From Candidatus Profundicultor aquiphilus (GTDB lineage: Bacteria > Atribacterota > Atribacteria > Atribacterales > Caldatribacteriaceae), in the NCBI GenBank assembly GCA_013314795.1, contig JABUEZ010000114.1:1-6694 (forward strand): a stretch of DNA of 6,694 bases. The letters are read 5' to 3'. Positions 1-6,249 of the stretch are shown here, piece by piece. Below the pieces are notes generated by a model. It did not search any database. It had not been told where the DNA came from and saw only the letters and a program-made list of their open reading frames with translations. A program made the translations under genes and the position numbers. How positions within the stretch are numbered: position 1 is the first letter of the stretch; each line of letters opens with the position of its first letter.

Positions 1-1221
1 CTGGATGAGTTTTTTGCCTTCAAAGTCCTGGGGGTGGGCCTTCCCTGCAAAAATAAACTGCAAAGCTCCCTTTCGTCTTACCTTACGGAGACGCTCAATA
101 TCAGAAAAGATGAAGTGGGGTCGCTTATAAGAAGTCATTCTACGTGCGAAACCGATGGTGATGCTGTTTTCATCCATTATAATTCCGGTTTTTTCCTTAA
201 CAAAGGCAAGTAGTTTCCGTTTCTCATTCTGGTGTGCTTCCCAGATTTTTTCATCTGGAATGACGTCGGCGCGCACCAGAAGTCCCGGTTCGTGAGCCCA
301 CCCTGGGATGTACTGGTCGAAGATCTGGCGAAAGCTTTCTGAAGTCCAGGTGAATCCGTGGACACCATTTGTGATGGAATGAATGGTATAGCCGGGAAAC
401 ATATTGCGGGATACTTCGCTGTGACGCTTGGCCACCCCGTTGACGTAACCGCTCAGATTGAGGGCAAGTAAGGTCATATTAAGGTACTCTTCTCCCCCAA
501 GCTGTTTGAGAAGGGCTTCCGGGATGGGTTCACCCAGCACTTCCCGGACCAGGTCGTGGTGGAATTTGTCGTGGCCGGCTTCAACCGGGGTATGAGTGGT
601 GAACACGCATCGGGCTCGGATAGCCTCAAGGTTAAAATTCTTTTCTTGCCGTAGAAGTTCCACCGTAGCAAGGGCCGCATGGCCTTCGTTAATATGATAT
701 TTTCGCACTTCGAAATCAAGGGCCCGTAAGAGCCGAACCCCGCCGATACCCAGGACGATTTCCTGTTTGAGGCGATAGCGGCGGTCTCCTCCGTAAAGAT
801 AGTCGGTAATGGTCTGGTCCTCGGGAGTATTTTCGGGGAGATTGGTATCGAGGAAGAGTACCGGCACCACGCCACCAGTGACGCTCACCAGAGTATAGAG
901 CCAGGCTCTCACTTTGACCTTTCTCTTTTCGATTTCCACTTCCACGGTGGTGGGCAAAGGGGTGAGGAATTTTTCCACTTCCCACTCCATGGGGTGTTCT
1001 ATCTGCCATCCATCAGGGGTGAGTTCCTGTCGGAAATATCCTTTCCGACTGATGAGGGTCACCGCAACAAAAGGTAAGAGAAGGTCGGCAGCTGAACGGA
1101 CGGTGTCTCCGGCAAGGATTCCTAAGCCGCCACTATAGGTGGGAATATCGTTGGAGAGGGCGATTTCCATGGAAAAATAAGCAATGATAGGTTCCTGGCG
1201 CAACTTTTGCAGAACATCCAT
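1..1221 (-). CDS. glgP: Alpha-glucan (glycogen/maltodextrin) phosphorylase, GT35, N-terminal part, truncated by window edge
   Basis: By family, this enzyme releases glucose 1-phosphate from alpha-1,4-glucans using phosphate and a PLP cofactor in the cytoplasm. The 407 visible residues run in one open frame to the left edge. Visible landmarks are IAYFSMEIALSNDIPTYSGG near residues 13-32 followed by LGILAGD, HINEGHAAL near 176-184, TTHTPVEAGHDKF near 208-220, ITNGVHG near 283-289, FARRMTSYKRP near 358-368 and FAGKAHPQD near 391-399; all are typical of the GlgP/AgpA branch. The PLP-binding lysine lies in the missing C-terminal part. The protein starts almost directly at the catalytic core, so it lacks the N-terminal DUF3417 domain of the ~820-residue forms and is probably a short form. 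The start ATG at 1221 is set by GGGAGG seven to eight bases upstream. It follows dut after 14 bp and is probably cotranscribed with it. Confidence 0.93.
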   Translation of the reverse strand, partial: MDVLQKLRQEPIIAYFSMEIALSNDIPTYSGGLGILAGDTVRSAADLLLPFVAVTLISRKGYFRQELTPDGWQIEHPMEWEVEKFLTPLPTTVEVEIEKRKVKVRAWLYTLVSVTGGVVPVLFLDTNLPENTPEDQTITDYLYGGDRRYRLKQEIVLGIGGVRLLRALDFEVRKYHINEGHAALATVELLRQEKNFNLEAIRARCVFTTHTPVEAGHDKFHHDLVREVLGEPIPEALLKQLGGEEYLNMTLLALNLSGYVNGVAKRHSEVSRNMFPGYTIHSITNGVHGFTWTSESFRQIFDQYIPGWAHEPGLLVRADVIPDEKIWEAHQNEKRKLLAFVKEKTGIIMDENSITIGFARRMTSYKRPHFIFSDIERLRKVRRKGALQFIFAGKAHPQDFEGKKLIQ

Positions 1222-1235
1222 GCTCTTACCTCCCT

Positions 1236-1664
1236 TTATTTTCCGGTTGAACCTAAACCTCTTTCTCCCCGTTCACTGGGAGAAAGGTGAGGCGTTTCCA
1301 CAATTCTCACTCTGGGGATAACCCGGAGGGCTCCCTGGGCGATACGGTCGCCTCGCTGAATCTTGTATACCTCTTTTCCCAGGTTGAAGAGCCGTACCAC
1401 CCAGCTTCCCCGGTATCCGGCATCAATGGTCCCAAGATGAATAATAATACCGTGTTTAATACCCATGCCACTTCGTGGGCGCAAAACCACTTCGTAACCC
1501 CGGGGAAATTCCGAGGCAATTTCGAGGTCGATGATGGCACTTTCTCCCGGGGGGATGGAGGCCTCTACCGGGGAAAAAAGGTCAAAGCAGGCGTCGTCAG
1601 GAAAAGCAAAGCGAGGTAAATATGCCCGATCAGTAAGCCTTTTAAAACGTATGACGACTTCCAT
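1236..1664 (-). CDS. dut: Deoxyuridine 5'-triphosphate nucleotidohydrolase (dUTPase), trimeric type
   Basis: By family, it hydrolyses dUTP to dUMP and pyrophosphate, keeping uracil out of DNA and supplying dUMP for thymidylate synthesis; the active form is a homotrimer. All five motifs are visible, numbered from the chosen start: motif 1 DACFDL (24-29), motif 2 RPRSGMGIKHGI (62-73), motif 3 GTIDAGYRG (78-86) with probable catalytic Asp81 and base-contacting Tyr84, motif 4 RGDRIAQ (104-110), motif 5 ERGLGSTG (134-141). Length 142 residues is normal. Motif 1 has Cys where Gly is usual, and motif 5 has Leu where the uracil-stacking Phe often stands. Two starts are possible: ATG at 1664, preceded by AAAAAGGAGG four bases away, or ATG at 1697 (11 residues longer), preceded by AGGAGGGG. 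I chose 1664 because a TATAAT lies between the two ATGs and the extra residues add nothing to the fold. First gene of a dut-glgP operon. Confidence 0.95.
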   Translation of the reverse strand: MEVVIRFKRLTDRAYLPRFAFPDDACFDLFSPVEASIPPGESAIIDLEIASEFPRGYEVVLRPRSGMGIKHGIIIHLGTIDAGYRGSWVVRLFNLGKEVYKIQRGDRIAQGALRVIPRVRIVETPHLSPSERGERGLGSTGK

Positions 1665-1685
1665 AGAACCTCCTTTTTGCCTTTC

Positions 1686-1691
1686 ATTATA
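1686..1691 (-). promoter_or_regulatory. Candidate -10 element of the dut-glgP operon
   Basis: The minus strand reads a perfect TATAAT here, 21 bases upstream of the dut ATG at 1664. Transcription would start near 1679 and leave a leader of about 15 nt holding the AAGGAGG site. No good -35 hexamer lies 16-19 bp upstream; the best is TCTACC (3 of 6) with a 19-bp spacer. The -10 assignment is seen; promoter activity is inferred. Confidence 0.4.
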
Positions 1692-1693
1692 CT
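1688..1693 (+). promoter_or_regulatory. Candidate -10 element for the membrane-protein gene, overlapping the opposite-strand -10
   Basis: The plus strand reads TATACT (5 of 6 to consensus), overlapping the minus-strand TATAAT. A weak -35, TAGAAC at 1664-1669, lies 18 bp upstream. A start near 1700 would give a leader of about 36 nt containing GAGGTGAGG just before the ATG at 1736. An alternative -10, TAGAAT at 1713-1718, would leave almost no leader for the SD site and is less likely. Inferred from sequence only. Confidence 0.3.
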
Positions 1694-1735
1694 TCATTTT
1701 CCCCTCCTGCGGTAGAATAGAAGAGGTGAGGGGAA

Positions 1736-3985
1736 ATGAATGAAGAACAGTACCTTCGAGAGAGTGTATTTTTCTCCTCGGTTGCGACGCTTGCTTTTGA
1801 AATGGTGGTTTTCCGAGTTTTTACCTTTCTTTTTGGTTATCATTTTGTTTCCCTGCTCCTTGCACTGGCGCTTCTTGGATACGGGATGTCAGGGAGCCTG
1901 TCGAATCTTATCCCTGCAGGTATCAAAAGGAACACACCCTGGGTACTTGCCTGGTCGATGCTCTTTTTCTTCTTGGGGATTTGCCTTCTTCCTCTTGACC
2001 CCTATGAAATATTTCTCAAATCCTGGTCCTTTCTGTTCCTGGGGGTTCTTCTATGTTTGACTCTTTTCCCCTTCTTCATTCATGGAACTGTTCAGATATT
2101 TGTTTTTGAACGCTTCCCTCATCTTTTTTCTCGCTTTTACAGTCTGAATCTCCTGGGATCGGCAGTAGGAGTAGGAGTGGGAATACTCGGGCTTTCGTTT
2201 CTGGAAGAATCCCGTACGGTACTTGCTCTTGCTCTGGTGGGGATCTTGGGAAAAGTGCGAATAACCTGGCGAATTGTTTTTCTGGTTATTATTGCCGTAC
2301 TTTTTCTCTCTCCCCTCAAGATATACCTTTCTTCCTATTCGCCTTCCCTGCTTCTGCAGGAAATTCCAGAAAACAAATTGCTTCATTATTATCGCAATTC
2401 CCTTGAGGTTATGGAAGTGTTTTCCACACCGTCCTCCCGAGTGGGATGGGGTTTGAGCACTCGTTTTACCGGAGTTCCTCCTTCCTCTTTTACTTTGGTG
2501 TTTGATCATCATGCTATGGAGGTATTCCCTAAGGACGTTTCGGCGCCATTTCTGGAAGCACTCCTTCTTTCGCTTCCTTTCCGGGTTTTCAAGCCAGAAC
2601 AAGTTCTGGTTCTTGAAGGAAAAGAAGGACTGGAAGTCTACTGTGCCCACCACGGGGGAAGTGAGAACATTGAGCTTGTAACGACTTCCTTTTCTTTTGC
2701 CGCTTTTCTGCGGGATTTTATTCCTGCTTTTCCTGCTCGGGTTGTAGTGACTACCCCTCGTCGATACCTGCAAGAGAAAAAGCACTGGTATGACTGTATC
2801 GTGGTTCAGGTTCCGGTAAAGCGGGCTTCGATTCTTCCGGGAGTATTTTCATTTGCCGAGGATTTCCTCTTTACTCGAGAGGGAATGGAGGCCATCCTTT
2901 CGGCTTTAAAGCCAGATGGAATACTGGTTTTTCCTTTGTTTTTACAGAATCCTCCTTCACTCCTTCCCAAGCTGACCATATTGCTTGCTTCGGTGCGTGG
3001 AGTTTCATTGCTCCGATCCAGCCTTGTGGTAATCAAAAACCTTGACTTTGCCATCCTTCTCTTAAAGGAAGGAGGTTGGGAAGATAAAGATCTCTTGGTT
3101 TTGAGAGAAGAAGTTGCGAAGTGGTCCTTTGATTTCATATATTTTCCAGAGGGAAGAGAAGAAGAGTGTGAACGGGTTTTTCAAACCGGTAAGAGATATT
3201 ATCGTGCTATTCAGGAAATCCTCCAGAATGGAACTTTGAAAAGTTATTTCGATCTGCGGCCCTCCCGGGATGGGCGTCCTTATTTTGGGAATTTTTTCCG
3301 TTTTTCTCAGTTACGGGAAGTCTGGCTCAATTTGGGAAAGCGCTGGCTTCCCTTTGGTGGGGCAGGGTTTCTCCTTTTTGTGGCAATTTTTGCGGTGGTA
3401 GTTATTTTCTCGGCAGTAGCGCTTCTCTTGCCTGTCCGGCTTTATCACGTGCGGGTTGTTTCATCTGGGACGAAGATATTCCTTCTCAGTGCGGTCTGCA
3501 CCGGAATTGGGTTTATGTTTCTTGAAGTGTCACTTTTTGTCCGTTTGCATCTTGTGGTTGGGCTGCCCCTTTATACTTTTTCTCTTCTTCTCATTGTGCT
3601 TCTTTCTGGTTCGGGATGGGGAAGTATGCGAGTGGGGAAGAGTTTTTCTTACGAAAACCCTAAAAAGTGGGCTTACCTTCACCTTTTTATCATGGGAGGG
3701 TACATGGTACTTTTGCGACTCTTTCAAAACGAGCCGTTTTTGCTTTTTCCACTTTTTCCACTTGCCTACTTCAGCGGAATGCCCTTTCCACTTCTTTCAG
3801 AGCAAGTGCGCCGTAAGGGTCCGGAAGTTTTCCCAATGGTTTTTGCATATAATGGTTTTTTCTCGGTTATCTCCTCGCTTCTTGCCCATTTTCTTTTAGT
3901 TTTCTTGGGAATGGAACTGGTGTTTGGTCTAACGTTTTTGGTCTATGTGGTTTTCTGGGTTACTCTTCTCGCACATTCCGGGTGA
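1736..3985 (+). CDS. Spermidine-synthase-like integral membrane protein with a degenerate aminopropyl/methyltransferase domain
   Basis: The 749-residue protein has a membrane domain (residues about 10-195, five to six helices), a soluble domain (about 200-535) and a second membrane domain (about 540-746, five to six helices). The first helices carry EMVVFRVFTFLFGYHFVSLL and then ALLGYGMSG, the usual opening of membrane-embedded spermidine-synthase-like proteins. The soluble part keeps the family pattern: YDCIVV (352-357), AEDFLFTREGMEAIL (374-388), KPDGILVF (392-399) and RPSRDGRPYF (508-517), matching the usual P-x-x-DDRPYF. The C-terminal end has FMFLEVSLFVR (593-603) and AYNGFFSVISS (704-714), also family hallmarks. 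The expected GxGxG-like nucleotide loop is replaced by LVLEGKEGLEVY (291-302), so catalysis is doubtful. The ATG at 1736 follows GAGGTGAGGGG closely. No substrate can be assigned. It ends inside the 3' end of the convergent pcm-like gene. Confidence 0.88.
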   Translation: MNEEQYLRESVFFSSVATLAFEMVVFRVFTFLFGYHFVSLLLALALLGYGMSGSLSNLIPAGIKRNTPWVLAWSMLFFFLGICLLPLDPYEIFLKSWSFLFLGVLLCLTLFPFFIHGTVQIFVFERFPHLFSRFYSLNLLGSAVGVGVGILGLSFLEESRTVLALALVGILGKVRITWRIVFLVIIAVLFLSPLKIYLSSYSPSLLLQEIPENKLLHYYRNSLEVMEVFSTPSSRVGWGLSTRFTGVPPSSFTLVFDHHAMEVFPKDVSAPFLEALLLSLPFRVFKPEQVLVLEGKEGLEVYCAHHGGSENIELVTTSFSFAAFLRDFIPAFPARVVVTTPRRYLQEKKHWYDCIVVQVPVKRASILPGVFSFAEDFLFTREGMEAILSALKPDGILVFPLFLQNPPSLLPKLTILLASVRGVSLLRSSLVVIKNLDFAILLLKEGGWEDKDLLVLREEVAKWSFDFIYFPEGREEECERVFQTGKRYYRAIQEILQNGTLKSYFDLRPSRDGRPYFGNFFRFSQLREVWLNLGKRWLPFGGAGFLLFVAIFAVVVIFSAVALLLPVRLYHVRVVSSGTKIFLLSAVCTGIGFMFLEVSLFVRLHLVVGLPLYTFSLLLIVLLSGSGWGSMRVGKSFSYENPKKWAYLHLFIMGGYMVLLRLFQNEPFLLFPLFPLAYFSGMPFPLLSEQVRRKGPEVFPMVFAYNGFFSVISSLLAHFLLVFLGMELVFGLTFLVYVVFWVTLLAHSG

Positions 3986-4679
3986 GAGGAACAAACTGCA
4001 CCGCTCCCAGGTCCTCGGTTGCAATCCCCTCCTCGGTTTTCTTCACCAGCCACAAACTCTGGATGCTCCATGGTGGGCCCACCGGAAGAACCATTCTTCC
4101 TCCCACTTTGAGTTGCGCAAGAAGCGGTGGTGGAATGTGGTCCACACTGCAGGTGACGATAATGGCATCGAAAGGAGCATATTCTTCCCAGCCAAAATAA
4201 CCGTCTCCCCAGCGTACCGTCACGGTATAGCCAAGTGTTTTCAGTTTTCCCTCTGCCAACTGGGCTAACCTCTTAATGATTTCTACAGTGTACACTGTAC
4301 ATCCCAGAGCATGGAGAATCGCTGCCTGGTATCCAGAGCCGGTTCCCACTTCAAGCACCTTTTCTCCACCTTGGAGAGCTAATTTTTCGGTCATGAGGGC
4401 CACAATGTAAGGTTGGGAGATGGTTTGACCGTATCCTATGGGAAGCGGGGTATCGGCGTAGGCCCATTCTCTGAGGTTTTCTGGAACGAATTCTTCTCGA
4501 GGAACGGTACGTAGAGCTTCCAGGAGCCGGGCGTCGGTAATTCCTCGCCGTTCAATCTGTTCAGTTACCATGGTATGGCGAGCACGCTCAAAGGCATTTT
4601 CCTGGACGAGAGCGAAAGAAGAAAATCCTGGAAAAACAATCACGGTGAAAATATAAAAGAAAATTATCACTCTTTTCAT
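3960..4679 (-). CDS. pcm: Protein-L-isoaspartate O-methyltransferase with predicted signal peptide
   Basis: By family, it uses S-adenosylmethionine to methylate L-isoaspartyl residues formed by ageing of Asn and Asp, starting their repair. Visible hallmarks are MVTEQIERRGI (37-47), VPREEFVPE (59-67), AYADTPLPIGYGQTISQPYI (73-92), SAM-loop motif I VLEVGTGSGYQAA (108-120), VYTVEI (129-134), GDGYFGW (158-164), PFDAIIVT (169-176) and LKVGGRMVLPVG (190-201). The core is normal and essentially complete. The first 23 residues are extra: Lys2-Arg3, a hydrophobic stretch to about residue 16, then PGFSSFA with a plausible signal-peptidase site after SFA. Together they predict export or membrane anchoring. 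No lipobox Cys is present. The SD before ATG 4679 is weak (GGTG, about 10 bases upstream). Its last codons are antisense to the last codons of the membrane-protein gene. The enzyme identity is firm; secretion is inferred. Confidence 0.93.
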   Translation of the reverse strand: MKRVIIFFYIFTVIVFPGFSSFALVQENAFERARHTMVTEQIERRGITDARLLEALRTVPREEFVPENLREWAYADTPLPIGYGQTISQPYIVALMTEKLALQGGEKVLEVGTGSGYQAAILHALGCTVYTVEIIKRLAQLAEGKLKTLGYTVTVRWGDGYFGWEEYAPFDAIIVTCSVDHIPPPLLAQLKVGGRMVLPVGPPWSIQSLWLVKKTEEGIATEDLGAVQFVPLTRNVREE

Positions 4680-4756
4680 ACTTACTGCACCAGAATTAAT
4701 GATAAAATATTCTCAAGGAGAAGGGAAGTGGGATCAAAGTCGACCTTCCGGTAGAT
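4680..4756. promoter_or_regulatory. Divergent intergenic region between pcm and the YkuK-like gene
   Basis: These 77 bases must carry signals for both flanking genes. On the plus strand TAAAAT at 4703-4708 is a 5-of-6 match to a -10 element. On the minus strand TATCAT at 4699-4704 is also a 5-of-6 match. Neither has a convincing -35 at the normal distance. AAGGAG at 4715-4720 is a strong SD, seven bases before a GTG at 4728 that opens an 8-codon frame ending in TAG at 4752-4754, two bases before the TTG assigned to the next gene. Confidence 0.35.
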
Positions 4757-5245
4757 TTGCATTTTTACAGTCCCTCGCAGGGACTTTTGAGTTTCAAGGA
4801 TGTGGTGCGGGCTATTTTCGAGTTCATTCGAGAAGAGCCCAAGTATGAGTATCGCCTCGTTGTCGGTACTGACTCCCGGGATCTTCAGGTGGATCCTCCG
4901 TTACAGGTGTTTGTTACTGCTTTGGTGGTTCATCGCATTGGTTTTGGGGGAAGGTATTTCTGGCGTCGGACTTATTTGCGGGAGTCGTCTGATATCCGGG
5001 GAAAAATCTATGGCGAAGCCTGGCTTTCTCTTCAGGTATCTCAGCGCCTGATGGACTTACTGCGCTCATATCCTGACAATCATCTTTCTAACTACCGGGT
5101 AGAAATCCATGTAGATATTGGTAATGCCGGCCCAACTCGGGCGCTCATCCGGGAAGTAGTGGGAATGATTGAAAACCTGGGCTTTGTGGCCAAAATCAAA
5201 CCGGAATCCTTTGGGGCCTCCCGCATCGCTCACCGCCACACGTAG
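4757..5245 (+). CDS. YkuK/DUF458 family RNase H-like protein
   Basis: The 162-residue product resembles Bacillus YkuK (DUF458), a family with a predicted RNase H-like fold and no established function. Visible features are FYSPSQGLLSF (3-13) at the usual N-terminus, LVVGTDSRD (34-42) with the first acidic residue Asp39, QVFVTALVVHRIGFGGRYFW (50-69), GEAWLS (86-91) with Glu87, and VEIHVDIGNAG (115-125) with Asp120; these acids could form a metal site. The C-terminal ASRIAHRHT (154-162) has His where I recall Asp in most relatives. The start is uncertain: TTG at 4757 is in frame and gives the family N-terminus but has no good SD. The frame stays open upstream to a TAA at 4703-4705, with only ATT (4709) and ATC (4733) as rarer alternatives. 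It is divergent from pcm and ends 16 bp from the convergent next gene. Confidence 0.82.
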   Translation: MHFYSPSQGLLSFKDVVRAIFEFIREEPKYEYRLVVGTDSRDLQVDPPLQVFVTALVVHRIGFGGRYFWRRTYLRESSDIRGKIYGEAWLSLQVSQRLMDLLRSYPDNHLSNYRVEIHVDIGNAGPTRALIREVVGMIENLGFVAKIKPESFGASRIAHRHT

Positions 5246-5263
5246 CTGGAGGCCCTTCTTTTT
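5214..5263 (+). terminator. Probable intrinsic terminator of the YkuK-like gene
   Basis: GGGCCTCC at 5214-5221 pairs perfectly with GGAGGCCC at 5248-5255 across a 26-nt loop, followed directly by TTCTTTTT at 5256-5263. The 5' arm lies inside the last codons of the YkuK-like gene and its stop codon lies in the loop. The loop is long for a terminator, so efficiency is uncertain. On the opposite strand the hairpin is followed by no T-run, so it would act in one direction only. Confidence 0.6.
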
Positions 5264-6188
5264 ACTGGATTCTGGAAAGAATTTTTTGCACCAGGGGTAA
5301 AAGGTTCTGGTCTATGCTTTCATCGGTGTTCTCCATTTTTACTCCTTCGAACAGAAACCAGTGTTCAATGTGTTCTACGGTTTCCTGTGGTTTGAGGTTA
5401 ACAAGCGGTCCCAGAGATTCGAGTTCCAGAAAACGGTGGTCGGTGTACACTTCGAAGGAACAGCCCATGTCAGGATAGCATGTTCCAGCCTTATACGGAG
5501 CCACTTTTACAAAGAGATAATTCTCAAATAGGTATGCACCCCATCCCTGTTTGTTTCCGAAACCGGCTTTATTGGGACTTGTATTTTTGGGATCCTGCTT
5601 GAGTGTCACGTACTTATTCCCGAAGCGCCAGCGAGGGTCATCCATTCTGGTATATCCCCAGAGTACCATCGGCCGCACCGGTAAGAGATTTTCGGACCAA
5701 CTCTGGTATGGTTCCTGCGGGATAATGGCTATGCCGTTTGTGGTCATTGCCGACAATGCCCAGGGAGCCAATTCCACCGGCCAGAGATTATGATTTTTCA
5801 AACGGTGGATCACGCGTACATGGTTTTCGTTTTCATCCATTTCCACTTCGATTTCCTTTTCTATCCCGGTGAGCTTTTCTACGCTTTGGGTAAAAATCCC
5901 CCCTTTCTCGGTTTTGACGACTCGGACCGGATCATTATCCGGATTGTAGGACCGGGGGTTCGCTTCCGGGGCATGCCAGAGCCGGTGTCCCCCAAAGATG
6001 TGCCATTCCGCGCCTCCGGTAATCCCCATTTCTCCGGGCATTTCCAGAAAGAGATTCGGTTTCCCCACAAACGCGCAGCGGATAATCCGTGGCCCTACCT
6101 CTTTGGTTACCACCACTTCAATTTGCCCGTTGGAAATGAGCACATTTCTGGCCCATCCCCCAAAAGGGATTTCTTCGATTTTGATCAT
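5262..6188 (-). CDS. Galactose-mutarotase-fold (aldose 1-epimerase-like) protein of unknown substrate
   Basis: The 308-residue protein has the look of the galactose-mutarotase/DUF4380-like beta-sandwich group. An N-terminal GQIEVVVTKEVGPRIIRCAF (21-40) is the usual opening of these sugar-binding proteins. GGHRLWHAPE (66-75) supplies a conserved histidine, APWALSAM (141-148) sits mid-fold, and ELESLGPLVNLKPQETVEH (255-273) has a Glu in the place of the mutarotase catalytic base, before a terminal HWFLFEG. No signal peptide or membrane helix is seen, so it is probably cytoplasmic. The start ATG at 6188 follows GAGGAGG with a six-base gap. It stands alone on the minus strand, divergent from nfnA and convergent with the YkuK-like gene, so context gives no clue to its sugar. 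Fold assignment is moderate; epimerase activity and substrate are unknown. Confidence 0.75.
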   Translation of the reverse strand: MIKIEEIPFGGWARNVLISNGQIEVVVTKEVGPRIIRCAFVGKPNLFLEMPGEMGITGGAEWHIFGGHRLWHAPEANPRSYNPDNDPVRVVKTEKGGIFTQSVEKLTGIEKEIEVEMDENENHVRVIHRLKNHNLWPVELAPWALSAMTTNGIAIIPQEPYQSWSENLLPVRPMVLWGYTRMDDPRWRFGNKYVTLKQDPKNTSPNKAGFGNKQGWGAYLFENYLFVKVAPYKAGTCYPDMGCSFEVYTDHRFLELESLGPLVNLKPQETVEHIEHWFLFEGVKMENTDESIDQNLLPLVQKILSRIQ

Positions 6189-6221
6189 CGTTGTCCTCCT
6201 CTTATGTTTTTTGGATTGTTG

Positions 6222-6227
6222 ATTATA
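6222..6227 (-). promoter_or_regulatory. Candidate -10 element for the mutarotase-like gene
   Basis: The minus strand reads a perfect TATAAT, which would start transcription near 6215 and leave a leader of about 27 nt containing the GAGGAGG site. The -35 is weak: TCAACT, 3 of 6, at 18 bp. The hexamer lies inside an imperfect palindrome, GATTATATTATC at 6221-6232 (10 of 12 positions symmetric). Confidence 0.45.
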
Positions 6228-6249
6228 TTATCTGATATGTTGGGTAGTT

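Noticed and set aside
716..1009. Minus-strand frame of 97 codons overlapping glgP
   Set aside because: It is out of frame with the phosphorylase, whose frame is open across the same bases and carries conserved blocks.
1287..1619. Open frame of 110 codons on the plus strand opposite dut
   Set aside because: All five dUTPase motifs are on the other strand; this frame is a by-product of its codon use.
1713..1718. TAGAAT as the main plus-strand -10 for the membrane-protein gene
   Set aside because: Transcription would begin inside or next to the SD site, leaving too little leader, and no -35 lies at a suitable distance.
2051..2785. Long open frame (about 244 codons) on the minus strand inside the membrane-protein gene
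   Set aside because: Its product is Lys/Arg/Ser-rich without domain features, exactly what the complement of a T-rich, Phe/Leu-rich membrane-protein gene yields. The sense frame has clear family motifs.
3456..3899. Open frame of 147 codons on the plus strand, Phe/Ser/Cys-rich
   Set aside because: It is a shifted frame of the C-terminal membrane domain; the main frame holds the family hallmark FMFLEVSLFVR.
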